8,582 bases of DNA. Source: Actinomycetes bacterium. Lineage in GTDB: Bacteria > Actinomycetota > Acidimicrobiia > Acidimicrobiales > Microtrichaceae. Where the stretch lies: the NCBI GenBank assembly GCA_023437745.1, contig JAEZFI010000283.1, positions 1 through 8,582 on the forward strand, read 5' to 3'. The notes under the pieces are model-generated. The model was not told the DNA's origin, did no database searches, and was given only the letters and a program-made list of their open reading frames with translations. The translations under genes and the position numbers were made by a program. Shown in pieces: positions 1 through 6,204 of this stretch; the first letter of the stretch is position 1; each line of letters starts with the position of its first letter.

Positions 1-43
1 TCATGAGCGTCTCGTGGGCTCGGAGATGTGTAATAAGAGACAG
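1..43 (+). other. Residual Nextera/Tn5 library adapter with index (not genomic)
   Basis: Bases 9-43 match the Illumina Nextera read-2 adapter, which begins GTCTCGTGGGCTCGG and ends in the 19-base Tn5 mosaic end. The only difference is one extra A at about position 33 in the mosaic end (24-43). Bases 1-8, TCATGAGC, lie exactly where the i7 index sits in a Nextera library and match, from my memory of the kit tables, the adapter-strand form of index N714. The match is too long and too well ordered to be chance. The bases should be trimmed and the genomic sequence taken to start at about 44. The insertion may be an oligonucleotide or long-read error. Confidence 0.96.
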
Positions 44-419
44 GGGCGAACGTGTCGGTGCAGACCACCACGACGTTGATCTCGTCGACGCCGCACTCGA
101 TGGCCCGGTCGAAGCCGCGCCGGTTCAGCACCAGGCCGATGAAGCTCGCGTCGTCGGGCACCCAGGGGGCGTCGTGGAGGATCGACATGACCTCGTCGGC
201 GTCCGCCATCTGCGGCACCCTCGCCGGGTTCACGAAGCTCACGGCCTCGACACGGCGGAGGCCGGCCCCGACGACGCGGCGGATCAGGTCGACCTTCGCC
301 GCCGTCGGGAGCAGCGTCGGGTCGGACTGGAGCCCGTCGCGAGCGGCGACCTCGACGATCTCGACGTGGTCGCCGGTCGGGCCGGTGGGCGTGGAGGTGC
401 TGGCACTGGTGGCGCTCAT
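44..419 (-). CDS. Hydroxymethylglutaryl-CoA lyase-like protein, N-terminal part (truncated by contig end)
   Basis: This is the N-terminal 125 codons of a DRE-TIM metallolyase of the HMG-CoA lyase type, usually about 300 residues. Known members cleave HMG-CoA to acetyl-CoA and acetoacetate in leucine or ketone-body catabolism. After a short Ser/Thr-rich leader, residues 22-31 read VEVAARDGLQ, matching the family's first strand and its Arg-Asp pair (R27, D28) that binds catalysis partner and metal. Residues 58-72 (EAVSFVNPARVPQMA) match the family's E-SF-P-VPQMAD motif. The ATG at 419 is the natural start, although the Shine-Dalgarno is weak. The 3' two thirds are missing because the contig ends. 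The frame stays open through the adapter, but those codons are artificial. It could also be a related acyl-CoA lyase; family confidence is high and substrate confidence moderate. It is divergent from the gene at 509. Confidence 0.88.
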
Positions 420-508
420 GGCACGCCCAGCTTCCCACGATCGGCGGTGTGACCGACGACGGCCGGAACCGTTGTGACGCGTCGGAGTCGCCCGAGTAGT
501 TTTCGTTC
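420..508. promoter_or_regulatory. Divergent intergenic region with leaderless-type -10 box
   Basis: This 89-base gap separates the minus-strand lyase from the plus-strand gene at 509. On the plus strand TAGTTT (497-502) fits the actinobacterial TANNNT -10 pattern and lies 6 bases before the GTG start, which would put transcription start at or next to the start codon. TTGTGA (472-477) is a weak -35 candidate at 19-base spacing. No ribosome binding site is visible, consistent with a leaderless mRNA. No clear promoter was seen for the minus-strand gene. Confidence 0.5.
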
Positions 509-1117
509 GTGCTCACGGACCTCCTGATCGTCGCCGCCGGCACCCTGGCCCTGTCCTCCGCGGTGGGGCTCGCGATGCTCACGATGGTGCGCCGGCAGGC
601 CGAGGTCAGCCCTCGGCACCGCGCCGGTGTGCCGATCCGTTGGATCGTGCACCCGGGCGAGGCCGCCACGCTCACGCGCCGCCTCCGCCGGGCGGTCCTG
701 TCGGTGCGCCTGGTGATCCCCACGCCGCGACGCCGCCACGAGGCGAGCCGTCAGCAGGAGCTGGCCGACGGGCTCGAGCAGCTCGCCGCGGCCACCGCTC
801 GCCAGCTCGTGGCGGTGGGCCTGATCGATCGGCGCCGGCGTCCGACCGCGTTGGCCCCCATGCGGCGGCAGGTCGCGAAGGTCGAGGAGCTGTCCCGCCG
901 GCTCGTCGCCGACGCCGCCGAGCTCGATCCCGACCGCCCCGATCCGCTCGAGTGGGATCGCCGCATGGGGCAGATCGCCGACGAGCTGACCGCCCGCGAC
1001 GCAGCCCGCAAGGAGCTGTCGCTCGTCGAGAACGCCACGCGCCTCGTCGCCCAACCGCCCGAGCACCTCGACGTGGGCTCCGAGACGGGCTGGTCGCAGC
1101 GCCACTCCGAGGGCTGA
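509..1117 (+). CDS. Membrane-anchored helical protein of unknown function
   Basis: This is a 202-residue protein that I do not recognise. It starts at GTG, close behind a TANNNT box. Residues 3-24 form one hydrophobic membrane segment, followed by a basic stretch. The rest, from about residue 75, is strongly charged and helix-forming, with alternating hydrophobic and Arg/Glu residues that suggest a coiled coil. The design implies a single-pass protein with a cytoplasmic C-terminal domain, by the positive-inside rule. No catalytic motif or cysteine pair is visible. The deacetylase gene at 1149 follows after 31 bases on the same strand, so the two may be co-transcribed. Codon use and GC match the neighbours. 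The reading frame is well supported; the function is unknown. Confidence 0.72.
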   Translation: MLTDLLIVAAGTLALSSAVGLAMLTMVRRQAEVSPRHRAGVPIRWIVHPGEAATLTRRLRRAVLSVRLVIPTPRRRHEASRQQELADGLEQLAAATARQLVAVGLIDRRRRPTALAPMRRQVAKVEELSRRLVADAAELDPDRPDPLEWDRRMGQIADELTARDAARKELSLVENATRLVAQPPEHLDVGSETGWSQRHSEG

Positions 1118-1148
1118 CCGCACCGGTCCGCGGTTCGACGCCCCACCC

Positions 1149-1835
1149 ATGCGCGCCCTCGTCCTCTCACCCCACTTCGACGACGCGCCCCTGAGCCTCG
1201 GGCAGTCGATGCTCGACGGTGAGCTCGCCGCCGCCGACGTCACGGTGGCCGTGGTCTTCGGTGCGACCAACTGGGTGCGCTGGTTCCACCCGACACGGCG
1301 GCGAGCCCCGCTCGTCTGCCTGATCCGGCGAGCCGAGGAGGCCCGGAACGCCAGGCGGTTCGGGTACCGGGTGCGGACGGCCGGGCTCGAGGAGGCCATC
1401 CTGCGGACGGGCAGCACCGACACCGCCGACTACCTCGATCCCGACGCGCCGCTCGCCCCCCGGCTCGTCGACGACGTCGCGCGCGTGATCACCCCGTGGG
1501 TCGCCGACGCCGACACCGTGCTCGCACCGATGGGGCTGGGCGGTCACGTCGACCACCGCCTGCTCGGCGAGGCCGCCCGCCGGATCGTGCCCGCCGACCG
1601 CCTCGCGCTCTACGAGGACCGCCCCTACGCCTGCTACCTCGGCGACGACGAGATCGCCGCGGCAGCCCGGCGGATCGACCCCGCGATGCGGCCGAGGGAC
1701 GCGAGCGGACCGATCGTGGAGGCCAAGACCGGCCGGCTCTGGTACCCGAGCCAGTTCGACCACTACTTCACCGACGCCATGCGCTCGGACCGCGAGGGCG
1801 CCCGCCGGGAGCGCCTCTGGTCGACCCCTTCCTGA
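1149..1835 (+). CDS. PIG-L/LmbE family deacetylase
   Basis: This 228-residue protein belongs to the PIG-L/LmbE superfamily of zinc-dependent N-deacetylases that act on GlcNAc-type sugars such as those in mycothiol or lipid-linked glycans. Residues 7-13, SPHFDDA, are the N-terminal PHxDD motif, with H9 and D12 the expected metal ligand and general base. GHVDH at 132-136 is the second HxDH motif providing the third ligand and a catalytic histidine. RRAEEARNA (60-68) matches the conserved helix after strand two. Length is near the family norm. The substrate cannot be read from the sequence; the Pro at 14 and the WFHPTRRRAP insertion near 45-54 set it apart from the MshB pattern. It may follow the gene at 509 in an operon. 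There is no obvious Shine-Dalgarno. It converges on the lipoprotein gene that ends at 1861. Confidence 0.85.
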   Translation: MRALVLSPHFDDAPLSLGQSMLDGELAAADVTVAVVFGATNWVRWFHPTRRRAPLVCLIRRAEEARNARRFGYRVRTAGLEEAILRTGSTDTADYLDPDAPLAPRLVDDVARVITPWVADADTVLAPMGLGGHVDHRLLGEAARRIVPADRLALYEDRPYACYLGDDEIAAAARRIDPAMRPRDASGPIVEAKTGRLWYPSQFDHYFTDAMRSDREGARRERLWSTPS

Positions 1836-1864
1836 CCTGCTGCTGCGGGACCGGATCGGGTCAG
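1832..1864. terminator. Possible bidirectional terminator between convergent genes
   Basis: CTGACC (1832-1837) and GGTCAG (1859-1864) form a perfect 6-base inverted repeat around a 21-base G/C-rich loop. The arms contain the two stop codons of the facing genes, so part of the symmetry comes from the facing TGA codons. There is no T-run on either strand, so a hairpin with Rho-type termination is the most that can be proposed. Confidence 0.25.
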
Positions 1865-2856
1865 CGCGGGGTGGTGGGTCCCGTCTCGTCGAGGGGCTCG
1901 TCGCCGGGGTCGTCGATCGGCGGCGCGTCGGTGGCGTCGATGGTGGGCTCCCCGTCGCCGAGCTCGGTGGGGGTGACGCACACGTCGGCCACGTAGCGCT
2001 CGACACGCCCGACGACGTCGCGGATGTCGGGCGCCCAACCGCTCACCACGAGCGCGTCGTTGCCCCCGGCCTCCCGCAGCAGCCGGGCGAGGTCGCCGCC
2101 GAACCGCTCGAGGATCGGCGTGGCGTGGCCCGACATCCATTCGCGGTACTCGGCGACGTCGGCGGCGAAGCCCTGTGGCCCGCCCTCGACCGAGCCGGTG
2201 CTGCCGAAGGCCGCGAGGAGCGCGGCGCCGGTCTCCGGACCGCCCACCATCCCGCTCGTCCGGAGCTCGACGAGGGTGGGAAGCGCCGCGCACGCCGAGG
2301 CGTCGCTGCCGGTGTAGTCCGTGTCGACGAGCGGTGGCTCACCGACGCCGCACACGTCGGTGTCGTACGCGGCGATCACGTGCCCGTCGGCGTCGGCCCC
2401 GTCCATCACGGCGCGAAGGTCCGCGTCGAGGACCTGACCCGCAGCGACCAGGTCCCAGTTCGAGAGCTCCAGCGCCGCGGCGATGTCCGTCAGCTTCACC
2501 CCGTAGCGGTCCCACGCCTCACGCAGCTCGGGCGGCGCCGTGGAGCGGGCCAGCGCCACGTAGGCGTCCCGATCCCGGCTGAACGCCTGGACCTCTGCGG
2601 GATCGTCCTCCACGTAGCCCTCGATCAGGCGGGCCGCCCATCCCCGAGCCGTGCGGCAGTACGGGCTGTTCACGTCGCCGTCGTACTGCGGCACCACGGT
2701 CGCCGTCCGCGCAGCGTCCGGCAGCTCGGTGGTTGCGCGCTCCGCCTCGCTCGTCGTCGGCTGCTCGTCGCTCGCGGACGGCTCGTCGTCGGAGCAGCCG
2801 ACGGCCACGAGCGCGGTCGCCAGCGCGACGGCCAGCGCCACGGCGCGACGGGACAT
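1861..2856 (-). CDS. Lipoprotein of unknown function with two cysteine-bracketed repeats
   Basis: This is a 331-residue exported lipoprotein. Residues 1-20 form a signal peptide (MSRR, then a hydrophobic core) ending in VAVGC, a lipobox with C21 as the lipid anchor. A Ser/Glu/Thr-rich linker follows to about residue 60. Two helical segments follow, each opened and closed by a cysteine: C67 to C169 (102 apart) and C189 to C293 (104 apart). Both end in an acidic-Val-Cys motif (DTDVC, VADVC), which suggests a duplicated domain with one disulfide each. The C-terminus is an Asp/Pro-rich tail. No catalytic motif is seen. The ATG at 2856 was chosen because the signal peptide starts there and GAGGGG lies just upstream; the frame runs open further, but those codons overlap the deacetylase gene. 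It is the second gene of a likely two-gene operon, 8 bases after the deacetylase stop. Confidence 0.82.
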   Translation of the reverse strand: MSRRAVALAVALATALVAVGCSDDEPSASDEQPTTSEAERATTELPDAARTATVVPQYDGDVNSPYCRTARGWAARLIEGYVEDDPAEVQAFSRDRDAYVALARSTAPPELREAWDRYGVKLTDIAAALELSNWDLVAAGQVLDADLRAVMDGADADGHVIAAYDTDVCGVGEPPLVDTDYTGSDASACAALPTLVELRTSGMVGGPETGAALLAAFGSTGSVEGGPQGFAADVAEYREWMSGHATPILERFGGDLARLLREAGGNDALVVSGWAPDIRDVVGRVERYVADVCVTPTELGDGEPTIDATDAPPIDDPGDEPLDETGPTTPR

Positions 2857-2866
2857 GTCGCCCCTC
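2857..2866 (-). promoter_or_regulatory. Shine-Dalgarno fixing the lipoprotein start
   Basis: On the minus strand GAGGGG precedes the ATG at 2856 by four bases and overlaps the TGA of the upstream deacetylase (2865-2867). This supports the start choice and translational coupling. Confidence 0.55.
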
Positions 2867-3596
2867 ACAGTTCGAGGAGCTCGAACGCGACAGCGGACTC
2901 GACGCCGAGCTGGGGTCCCGTCTGCGCCGCCATGCCGCGCAGGAACGGCTCGTGGTCCTTGCCGAAGGTGCCGTCGGGAAGACCCGCCAGGTACACGGCG
3001 TGCGCGCCCAGCGAGGCGACACCGGCGTCGAGCGGCGCGCCGCTGACGTCCACGGCGTGACCCGCCTGGGGCGAGGCGGCGAAGAGCGCGAACCTCACGC
3101 CGGACCACGGCTCGCCACCGGCGCCCGGGAAGATCCAGCGGTTCGCCGCGTCGCGGGTGGCGTCGATCAGCGCCGCGCCCACGGCCCGGTGGTCGGCGTG
3201 GTTCAGCCCGCCCGGTCCGAAGGTCTCGCGGTGGTTGAGCGAGATGAGGACCTCGGGGCGGTGCCGGCGGATGGCGGTGGCGAGGTCCCGGCGCAGCTCG
3301 AGGCTCGCCTCGACGAGCCCGTCGGGATGGGCCAGGAACTCCACGACGTCGACGCCGACCGCCTTCCCCGACTGCCGCTCCTCCTCCTGGCGCACCCGGG
3401 CGCACTCGTCGGGGGCCATGGTGTCGATCCCTGCCTCGCCCGACGTCACGAGGACGTAGGCGACCGTCTTGCCCATCGCCGTCCAGCGGGCGATGGCCGA
3501 CGCTGCGCCGTACTCCAGGTCGTCCGGATGAGCGACCACGGCCAGGGCACGGTCCCAGTCCTCGGGCACGGGCAGCAGCGTGGGCTGGTCGGTCAT
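2865..3596 (-). CDS. PIG-L/LmbE family N-deacetylase
   Basis: This 243-residue PIG-L/LmbE deacetylase is distinct from the one at 1149. Residues 22-30, AHPDDLEYG, carry the canonical HPDD motif (H23, D25, D26). TSGEAG at 51-56 is the usual T-GE-G loop, and NHADH at 132-136 supplies the HxDH motif. Its RQEEER segment (69-74) matches the conserved R-EE-- helix. This set resembles the MshB/BshB-like branch that removes acetyl from GlcNAc conjugates in thiol cofactor synthesis, but the exact substrate cannot be deduced. The ATG at 3596 was preferred; an open frame extends to 3704, but that extension is Arg-rich, unlike the family, and would overlap the divergent gene. Only a GAGGG one base from the ATG is seen, so initiation is uncertain. 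It is followed at 8 bases by the lipoprotein gene and diverges from the gene at 3659. Confidence 0.88.
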   Translation of the reverse strand: MTDQPTLLPVPEDWDRALAVVAHPDDLEYGAASAIARWTAMGKTVAYVLVTSGEAGIDTMAPDECARVRQEEERQSGKAVGVDVVEFLAHPDGLVEASLELRRDLATAIRRHRPEVLISLNHRETFGPGGLNHADHRAVGAALIDATRDAANRWIFPGAGGEPWSGVRFALFAASPQAGHAVDVSGAPLDAGVASLGAHAVYLAGLPDGTFGKDHEPFLRGMAAQTGPQLGVESAVAFELLEL

Positions 3597-3645
3597 GCCC
3601 TCACGATGCCACGTCCGCCCGCTACTGCCGGAGCACCGGGATCGG

Positions 3646-3651
3646 TACAGT
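3646..3651 (+). promoter_or_regulatory. -10 box for leaderless transcription of the 3659 gene
   Basis: TACAGT fits the TANNNT -10 consensus and ends 7 bases before the GTG start at 3659, placing the transcript start at the first codon. No -35 match is seen at 17 bases. No Shine-Dalgarno is present, which agrees with leaderless initiation. The 62-base divergent gap is shared with the deacetylase gene. Confidence 0.55.
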
Positions 3652-3658
3652 CGGGGCC

Positions 3659-4831
3659 GTGAGCCAGGATCCCGGAGACGACGCCGTCGAGCCGGTCGAC
3701 CCACAGACCGACGCCGAGGACCTGGAGGCGGCCCGCCCGGCGCTGGTCCCCGCCCTCAACCCGGGGAGCCCGGTCGACGAGCGAGCCGACGGCCCCGCGG
3801 GCGAGACCGTCGAGGGCGAGGCCGTCGAGGGCGAGGCCGTCGAGGGCGAGGCCGTCGCCGAGGACGAGGCCGTCGCCGAGGACGAGGCCGCCGAGGGTGA
3901 CCCCACCGAGGACGAGGCCGCCGAGGGCGAGGACGAGGCCGCCGAGGGAGACGCGGAGCCCGTCCAGACGCGCGGCCTCTTCGACATCGACGACCCGTCG
4001 CAGCGACTCGCACAGCACGCGCCCGAGGCGGCCACCGTGGTCCGCGAGCGCACCGTCCGTCGCCGGCGCCACCGTTCGGGACCGGACATCACACCGGAGG
4101 CCGGCGCGCCCGACGCGCCTCGCAAGTTCACCTCGTCGCCGATCCCGCCGCCGGCACGTGCCGCGATCCTGGCGCTCGGCACGATCGTGGTGGGTGCCGG
4201 GGGCGCCATGCTCCTCCGCGGCACGGGCGGCCTCCCGGGGAACAGCCGGTCCGACGTGCTCTCGCGCAACTCGTGGGTGTACGTCTACATCGCGGTGCTC
4301 GGCGCGGTGGTCGCCGGCGCCGTCGTGGTCCTCGTGTCCGCCGCCCGGTCGAAGCGCCGGGGCAAGCCCCGCCCTCGCCGGGTGATGGGGGGCAGCCTCC
4401 TGGCGGTGCTCGCCATCGCCGGCCTCGTCGGCCGCTCCGAGGCCGAGTCCCGCCTGCAGTGGACCGACGACGCGTCGAGCGTCGACCTGTCGGGCGCCAA
4501 CACGCGGCAGCTCGACGGGACGTCGGTGCCCACCGGCGAGAAGTGGGTCGGCGCGTACCACGTGCTCGAGAAGTCGGAGTACACCCGGGCCGCCGCCGAC
4601 CAGTACGTCCAGGAGCAGCGGGACGCCGGCATCTCGTACGCCGCCCTCATCGACGGATCGAGGGACGCGGCCCTCGAGGACGATCCGGTCGGCACGCTCG
4701 ACCGGGACCAGTACCTCATCGTCTTCGGCTGGTCGACCACCCGTGACGGCGTCGAGCCCTACTGCAACCTGCTCAGCGACTTCACCGTCGAGCAGGAGAT
4801 CTGCGAGGTGCGTCACGTCGTCGTCCGCTGA
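3659..4831 (+). CDS. Three-helix membrane protein with repetitive acidic N-terminal tail
   Basis: This 390-residue protein has no family that I recognise. Residues 1-100 are very acidic and low-complexity, with VEGEA three times (51-65) and VAEDEA twice (66-77), then degenerate EDEAAEG units. A basic patch follows (RERTVRRRRHR, 129-139) before the membrane. Hydrophobic helices lie at about 167-186, 206-228 and 243-258, with a basic loop between the last two (230-241). The C-terminal 130 residues form a soluble domain with C369 and C382, which could pair as a disulfide if outside the cell. With three helices and a basic inner loop, the N-terminus is likely cytoplasmic and the C-terminal domain external. 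The domain's YLIVFGWSTTRDG segment recalls SPOR-like folds, but this is only an impression. The GTG start is fixed by the -10 box just upstream. Confidence 0.78.
   Translation: MSQDPGDDAVEPVDPQTDAEDLEAARPALVPALNPGSPVDERADGPAGETVEGEAVEGEAVEGEAVAEDEAVAEDEAAEGDPTEDEAAEGEDEAAEGDAEPVQTRGLFDIDDPSQRLAQHAPEAATVVRERTVRRRRHRSGPDITPEAGAPDAPRKFTSSPIPPPARAAILALGTIVVGAGGAMLLRGTGGLPGNSRSDVLSRNSWVYVYIAVLGAVVAGAVVVLVSAARSKRRGKPRPRRVMGGSLLAVLAIAGLVGRSEAESRLQWTDDASSVDLSGANTRQLDGTSVPTGEKWVGAYHVLEKSEYTRAAADQYVQEQRDAGISYAALIDGSRDAALEDDPVGTLDRDQYLIVFGWSTTRDGVEPYCNLLSDFTVEQEICEVRHVVVR
3809..3889 (+). repeat. In-frame tandem repeats coding for VEGEA and VAEDEA
   Basis: Three perfect 15-base units, GTCGAGGGCGAGGCC, lie at 3809-3823, 3824-3838 and 3839-3853. 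Two perfect 18-base units, GTCGCCGAGGACGAGGCC, follow at 3854-3871 and 3872-3889. More degenerate units continue to about 3955. The units are multiples of three and keep the frame. Their identity at the DNA level suggests recent slippage expansion and likely variability between strains. Confidence 0.93.
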
Positions 4832-4947
4832 CGCGGACCACCCCGCTCCACCCTCCGTGGTCGGAAGGCGGGCGGGGCAGTGCGTCGGGGGGAGGGGTCG
4901 GCGAGCCCCTGAGGGCCGCCGGAGCCGGGCCTGATCGGCCCGACCGA
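4832..4947. terminator. Convergent intergenic gap with candidate hairpin terminator
   Basis: This 116-base gap lies between the ends of two convergent genes. CGGGCC (4926-4931) and GGCCCG (4937-4942) form a perfect 6-base stem with a 5-base loop, TGATC, close to the stop of the minus-strand lipoprotein gene. A weaker pair is GACCAC (4836-4841) and GTGGTC (4857-4862). Neither has a T-run, as is common in high-GC actinobacteria. No gene is evident in the gap. Confidence 0.4.
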
Positions 4948-5505
4948 TCACTTGGCGAGGGTGGCGTTCCCGATGGCGACGTTGGTGCTGTAGCCGGTGG
5001 CGTGGTCGCACGCCGCCGACGTGCGGGTCAGCTCGACCCGCAGGCGCAGCACGTTGGTCACGTCGACCTCGAGCGGCTGGGTGGTCCCGAGCTTCACCGT
5101 GACCTGGCCCTTCGGCTGGCCGTCGGCGATCACCTTGAGGGTGGCCTCGTCGTCGGCGATCGAGTAGTCGTCGACGCCGACCACGCCGCTGAGCTTGGTG
5201 TACTCGCGGTTCAGGTCGAACTCCCACGCCGAGGCGTTCCGGCAGCCGAAGCTGGCGTAGACGCTGGAGTCGTACACCTTCGTGTCGAGCTTGACGGACC
5301 CGCGCTGCGGAGCGAAGCCGCTGGCGATCGAGACCAGGTCGCCGAGCGACGTGCCCTTGGCCCCGCCGCCCTGGGCGGGAGCCGCCGGGGCTGCCGGAGC
5401 CGCCGGGCCGGGGGTCGGCGCGCTCGAGAGCTCCTGCGTGGTCCCGCACGAGGCGATGGCCAGCGCGAGCACCGGTGCGGCAGCGATTCTTGTCCAACGG
5501 TTCAT
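4948..5505 (-). CDS. NPCBM-domain lipoprotein
   Basis: This 185-residue exported lipoprotein has a signal peptide at 1-19 and a lipobox IASC with C20 as anchor. A Pro/Ala-rich linker (29-48, PAAPAAPAAPA) separates the anchor from one globular domain at about 65-183. The domain's pattern matches NPCBM (novel putative carbohydrate-binding module): a SVYASFGC strand, WEFDLNREYTKLSGVVGVDD near 94-113, KVIADGQ at 124-130, and PLEVDVTNVLRLRVEL at 144-159. C88 and C166 may form a disulfide. NPCBM domains normally sit on glycosidases to bind sugars; here the domain stands alone. It probably binds glycan or wall polymer at the outer membrane face. The ATG at 5505 is chosen because the signal peptide begins there and GGAG lies at good spacing upstream. 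It is divergent from cobO. Confidence 0.85.
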   Translation of the reverse strand: MNRWTRIAAAPVLALAIASCGTTQELSSAPTPGPAAPAAPAAPAQGGGAKGTSLGDLVSIASGFAPQRGSVKLDTKVYDSSVYASFGCRNASAWEFDLNREYTKLSGVVGVDDYSIADDEATLKVIADGQPKGQVTVKLGTTQPLEVDVTNVLRLRVELTRTSAACDHATGYSTNVAIGNATLAK

Positions 5506-5634
5506 GAGGGTCTCCACGATCTCAGCGACGATCTGCTCACTGGATCGGCACATCCGCGGTCGACTTGAGGGATCCGCTCCGAGGAACCGAACGTGATCGT
5601 GCGGATCGTGAGGTGGGTCGGGCAGGCTGTGGCC
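5506..5634. promoter_or_regulatory. Divergent intergenic region between NPCBM lipoprotein and cobO
   Basis: The minus strand carries GGAG (5512-5515 region) at about 8 bases from the lipoprotein ATG, a good ribosome binding site. On the plus strand GAGGA (5581-5585) stands 7 bases before a GTG at 5593 that is in frame with cobO, while CAGGCT (5623-5628) is a one-mismatch -10 box 6 bases before the ATG at 5635. Both starts for cobO are therefore plausible. No cobalamin riboswitch elements were recognised. Confidence 0.4.
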
Positions 5635-6201
5635 ATGACCGAGCAACCGCCCCAGGAGGATCCCCGACCCGACGAGCTCCGGTCCGTCCCCTCGCTCGTC
5701 ATCGTCAACACGGGCAACGGCAAGGGGAAGAGCTCGGCGGCGTTCGGCGTGATGCTGCGCGCCGTCGCCCGTGGGTGGAAGGTCGCCGTCCTCCAGTTCA
5801 TCAAGTCCGGCGACTGGGTCGTGGGCGAGGAGAAGATCGGCCGGGAGCTCGGAGTCGACTGGTGGGCGCTCGGCGAGGGGTTCACCTGGGACACCCACGA
5901 CCCGGACCACGATCGTGAGGTCGCCCAGCGCGCGTGGGAGAAGGCCAAGGCCGTGATCCAGGCGGGCGAGCACCAGCTGGTGGTCCTCGACGAGATCACC
6001 TACCTGCTCACCTGGGGGTGGGTCGACGAGGCGGACGTCGTCGCCACGATCCGCGACCGCCCCTCGCACGTGAACATCGTGGCCACGGGGCGGGACGCCT
6101 CGCCGGCGCTCCTCGAGGTGGCCGACACCGTGACCGAGATGCTCCACGTGAAGCACGCGTACGACCAGGGGATCCGGGCCAAGCGCGGCATCGACTACTG
6201 A
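5635..6201 (+). CDS. cobO: Cob(I)yrinic acid a,c-diamide adenosyltransferase (CobO/BtuR family)
   Basis: This 188-residue enzyme of the CobO/BtuR family transfers the adenosyl group of ATP to cobalt of reduced corrinoids, making adenosylcobamide in cobalamin synthesis or salvage. The P-loop is TGNGKGKSS at 26-34. FIKSGDW (55-61) follows the second strand, where the family has FxKG. VVLDEITY at 116-123 is the Walker B-like acidic motif, and the C-terminal block has TGRDA, EVADTVTEM, VKHAYDQGI and the terminal GIDY typical of E. coli BtuR. All key motifs are intact and length is typical. The ATG at 5635 gives a polar N-terminus; a GTG at 5593 with a better Shine-Dalgarno would add 14 hydrophobic or basic residues unlike the family. 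No other cobalamin genes are adjacent, so it may serve salvage. It ends 3 bases from the facing gene. Confidence 0.93.
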   Translation: MTEQPPQEDPRPDELRSVPSLVIVNTGNGKGKSSAAFGVMLRAVARGWKVAVLQFIKSGDWVVGEEKIGRELGVDWWALGEGFTWDTHDPDHDREVAQRAWEKAKAVIQAGEHQLVVLDEITYLLTWGWVDEADVVATIRDRPSHVNIVATGRDASPALLEVADTVTEMLHVKHAYDQGIRAKRGIDY

Positions 6202-6204
6202 CGG

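Noticed and set aside
2857..3405. Upstream extension of the 1861-2856 lipoprotein frame
   Set aside because: The added residues are Arg/Pro-rich and overlap the deacetylase gene; the signal peptide and ribosome binding site mark 2856 as the start.
3593..5497. Long minus-strand open frame of 634 codons opposite the acidic membrane protein
   Set aside because: It is Arg/Gly/Leu-rich low-complexity, crosses an intergenic gap and two real genes, and its composition follows from being antisense in high-GC DNA.
5506..5634. Cobalamin riboswitch upstream of cobO
   Set aside because: The gap is too short for the full aptamer, and no B12-box-like sequence was recognised.
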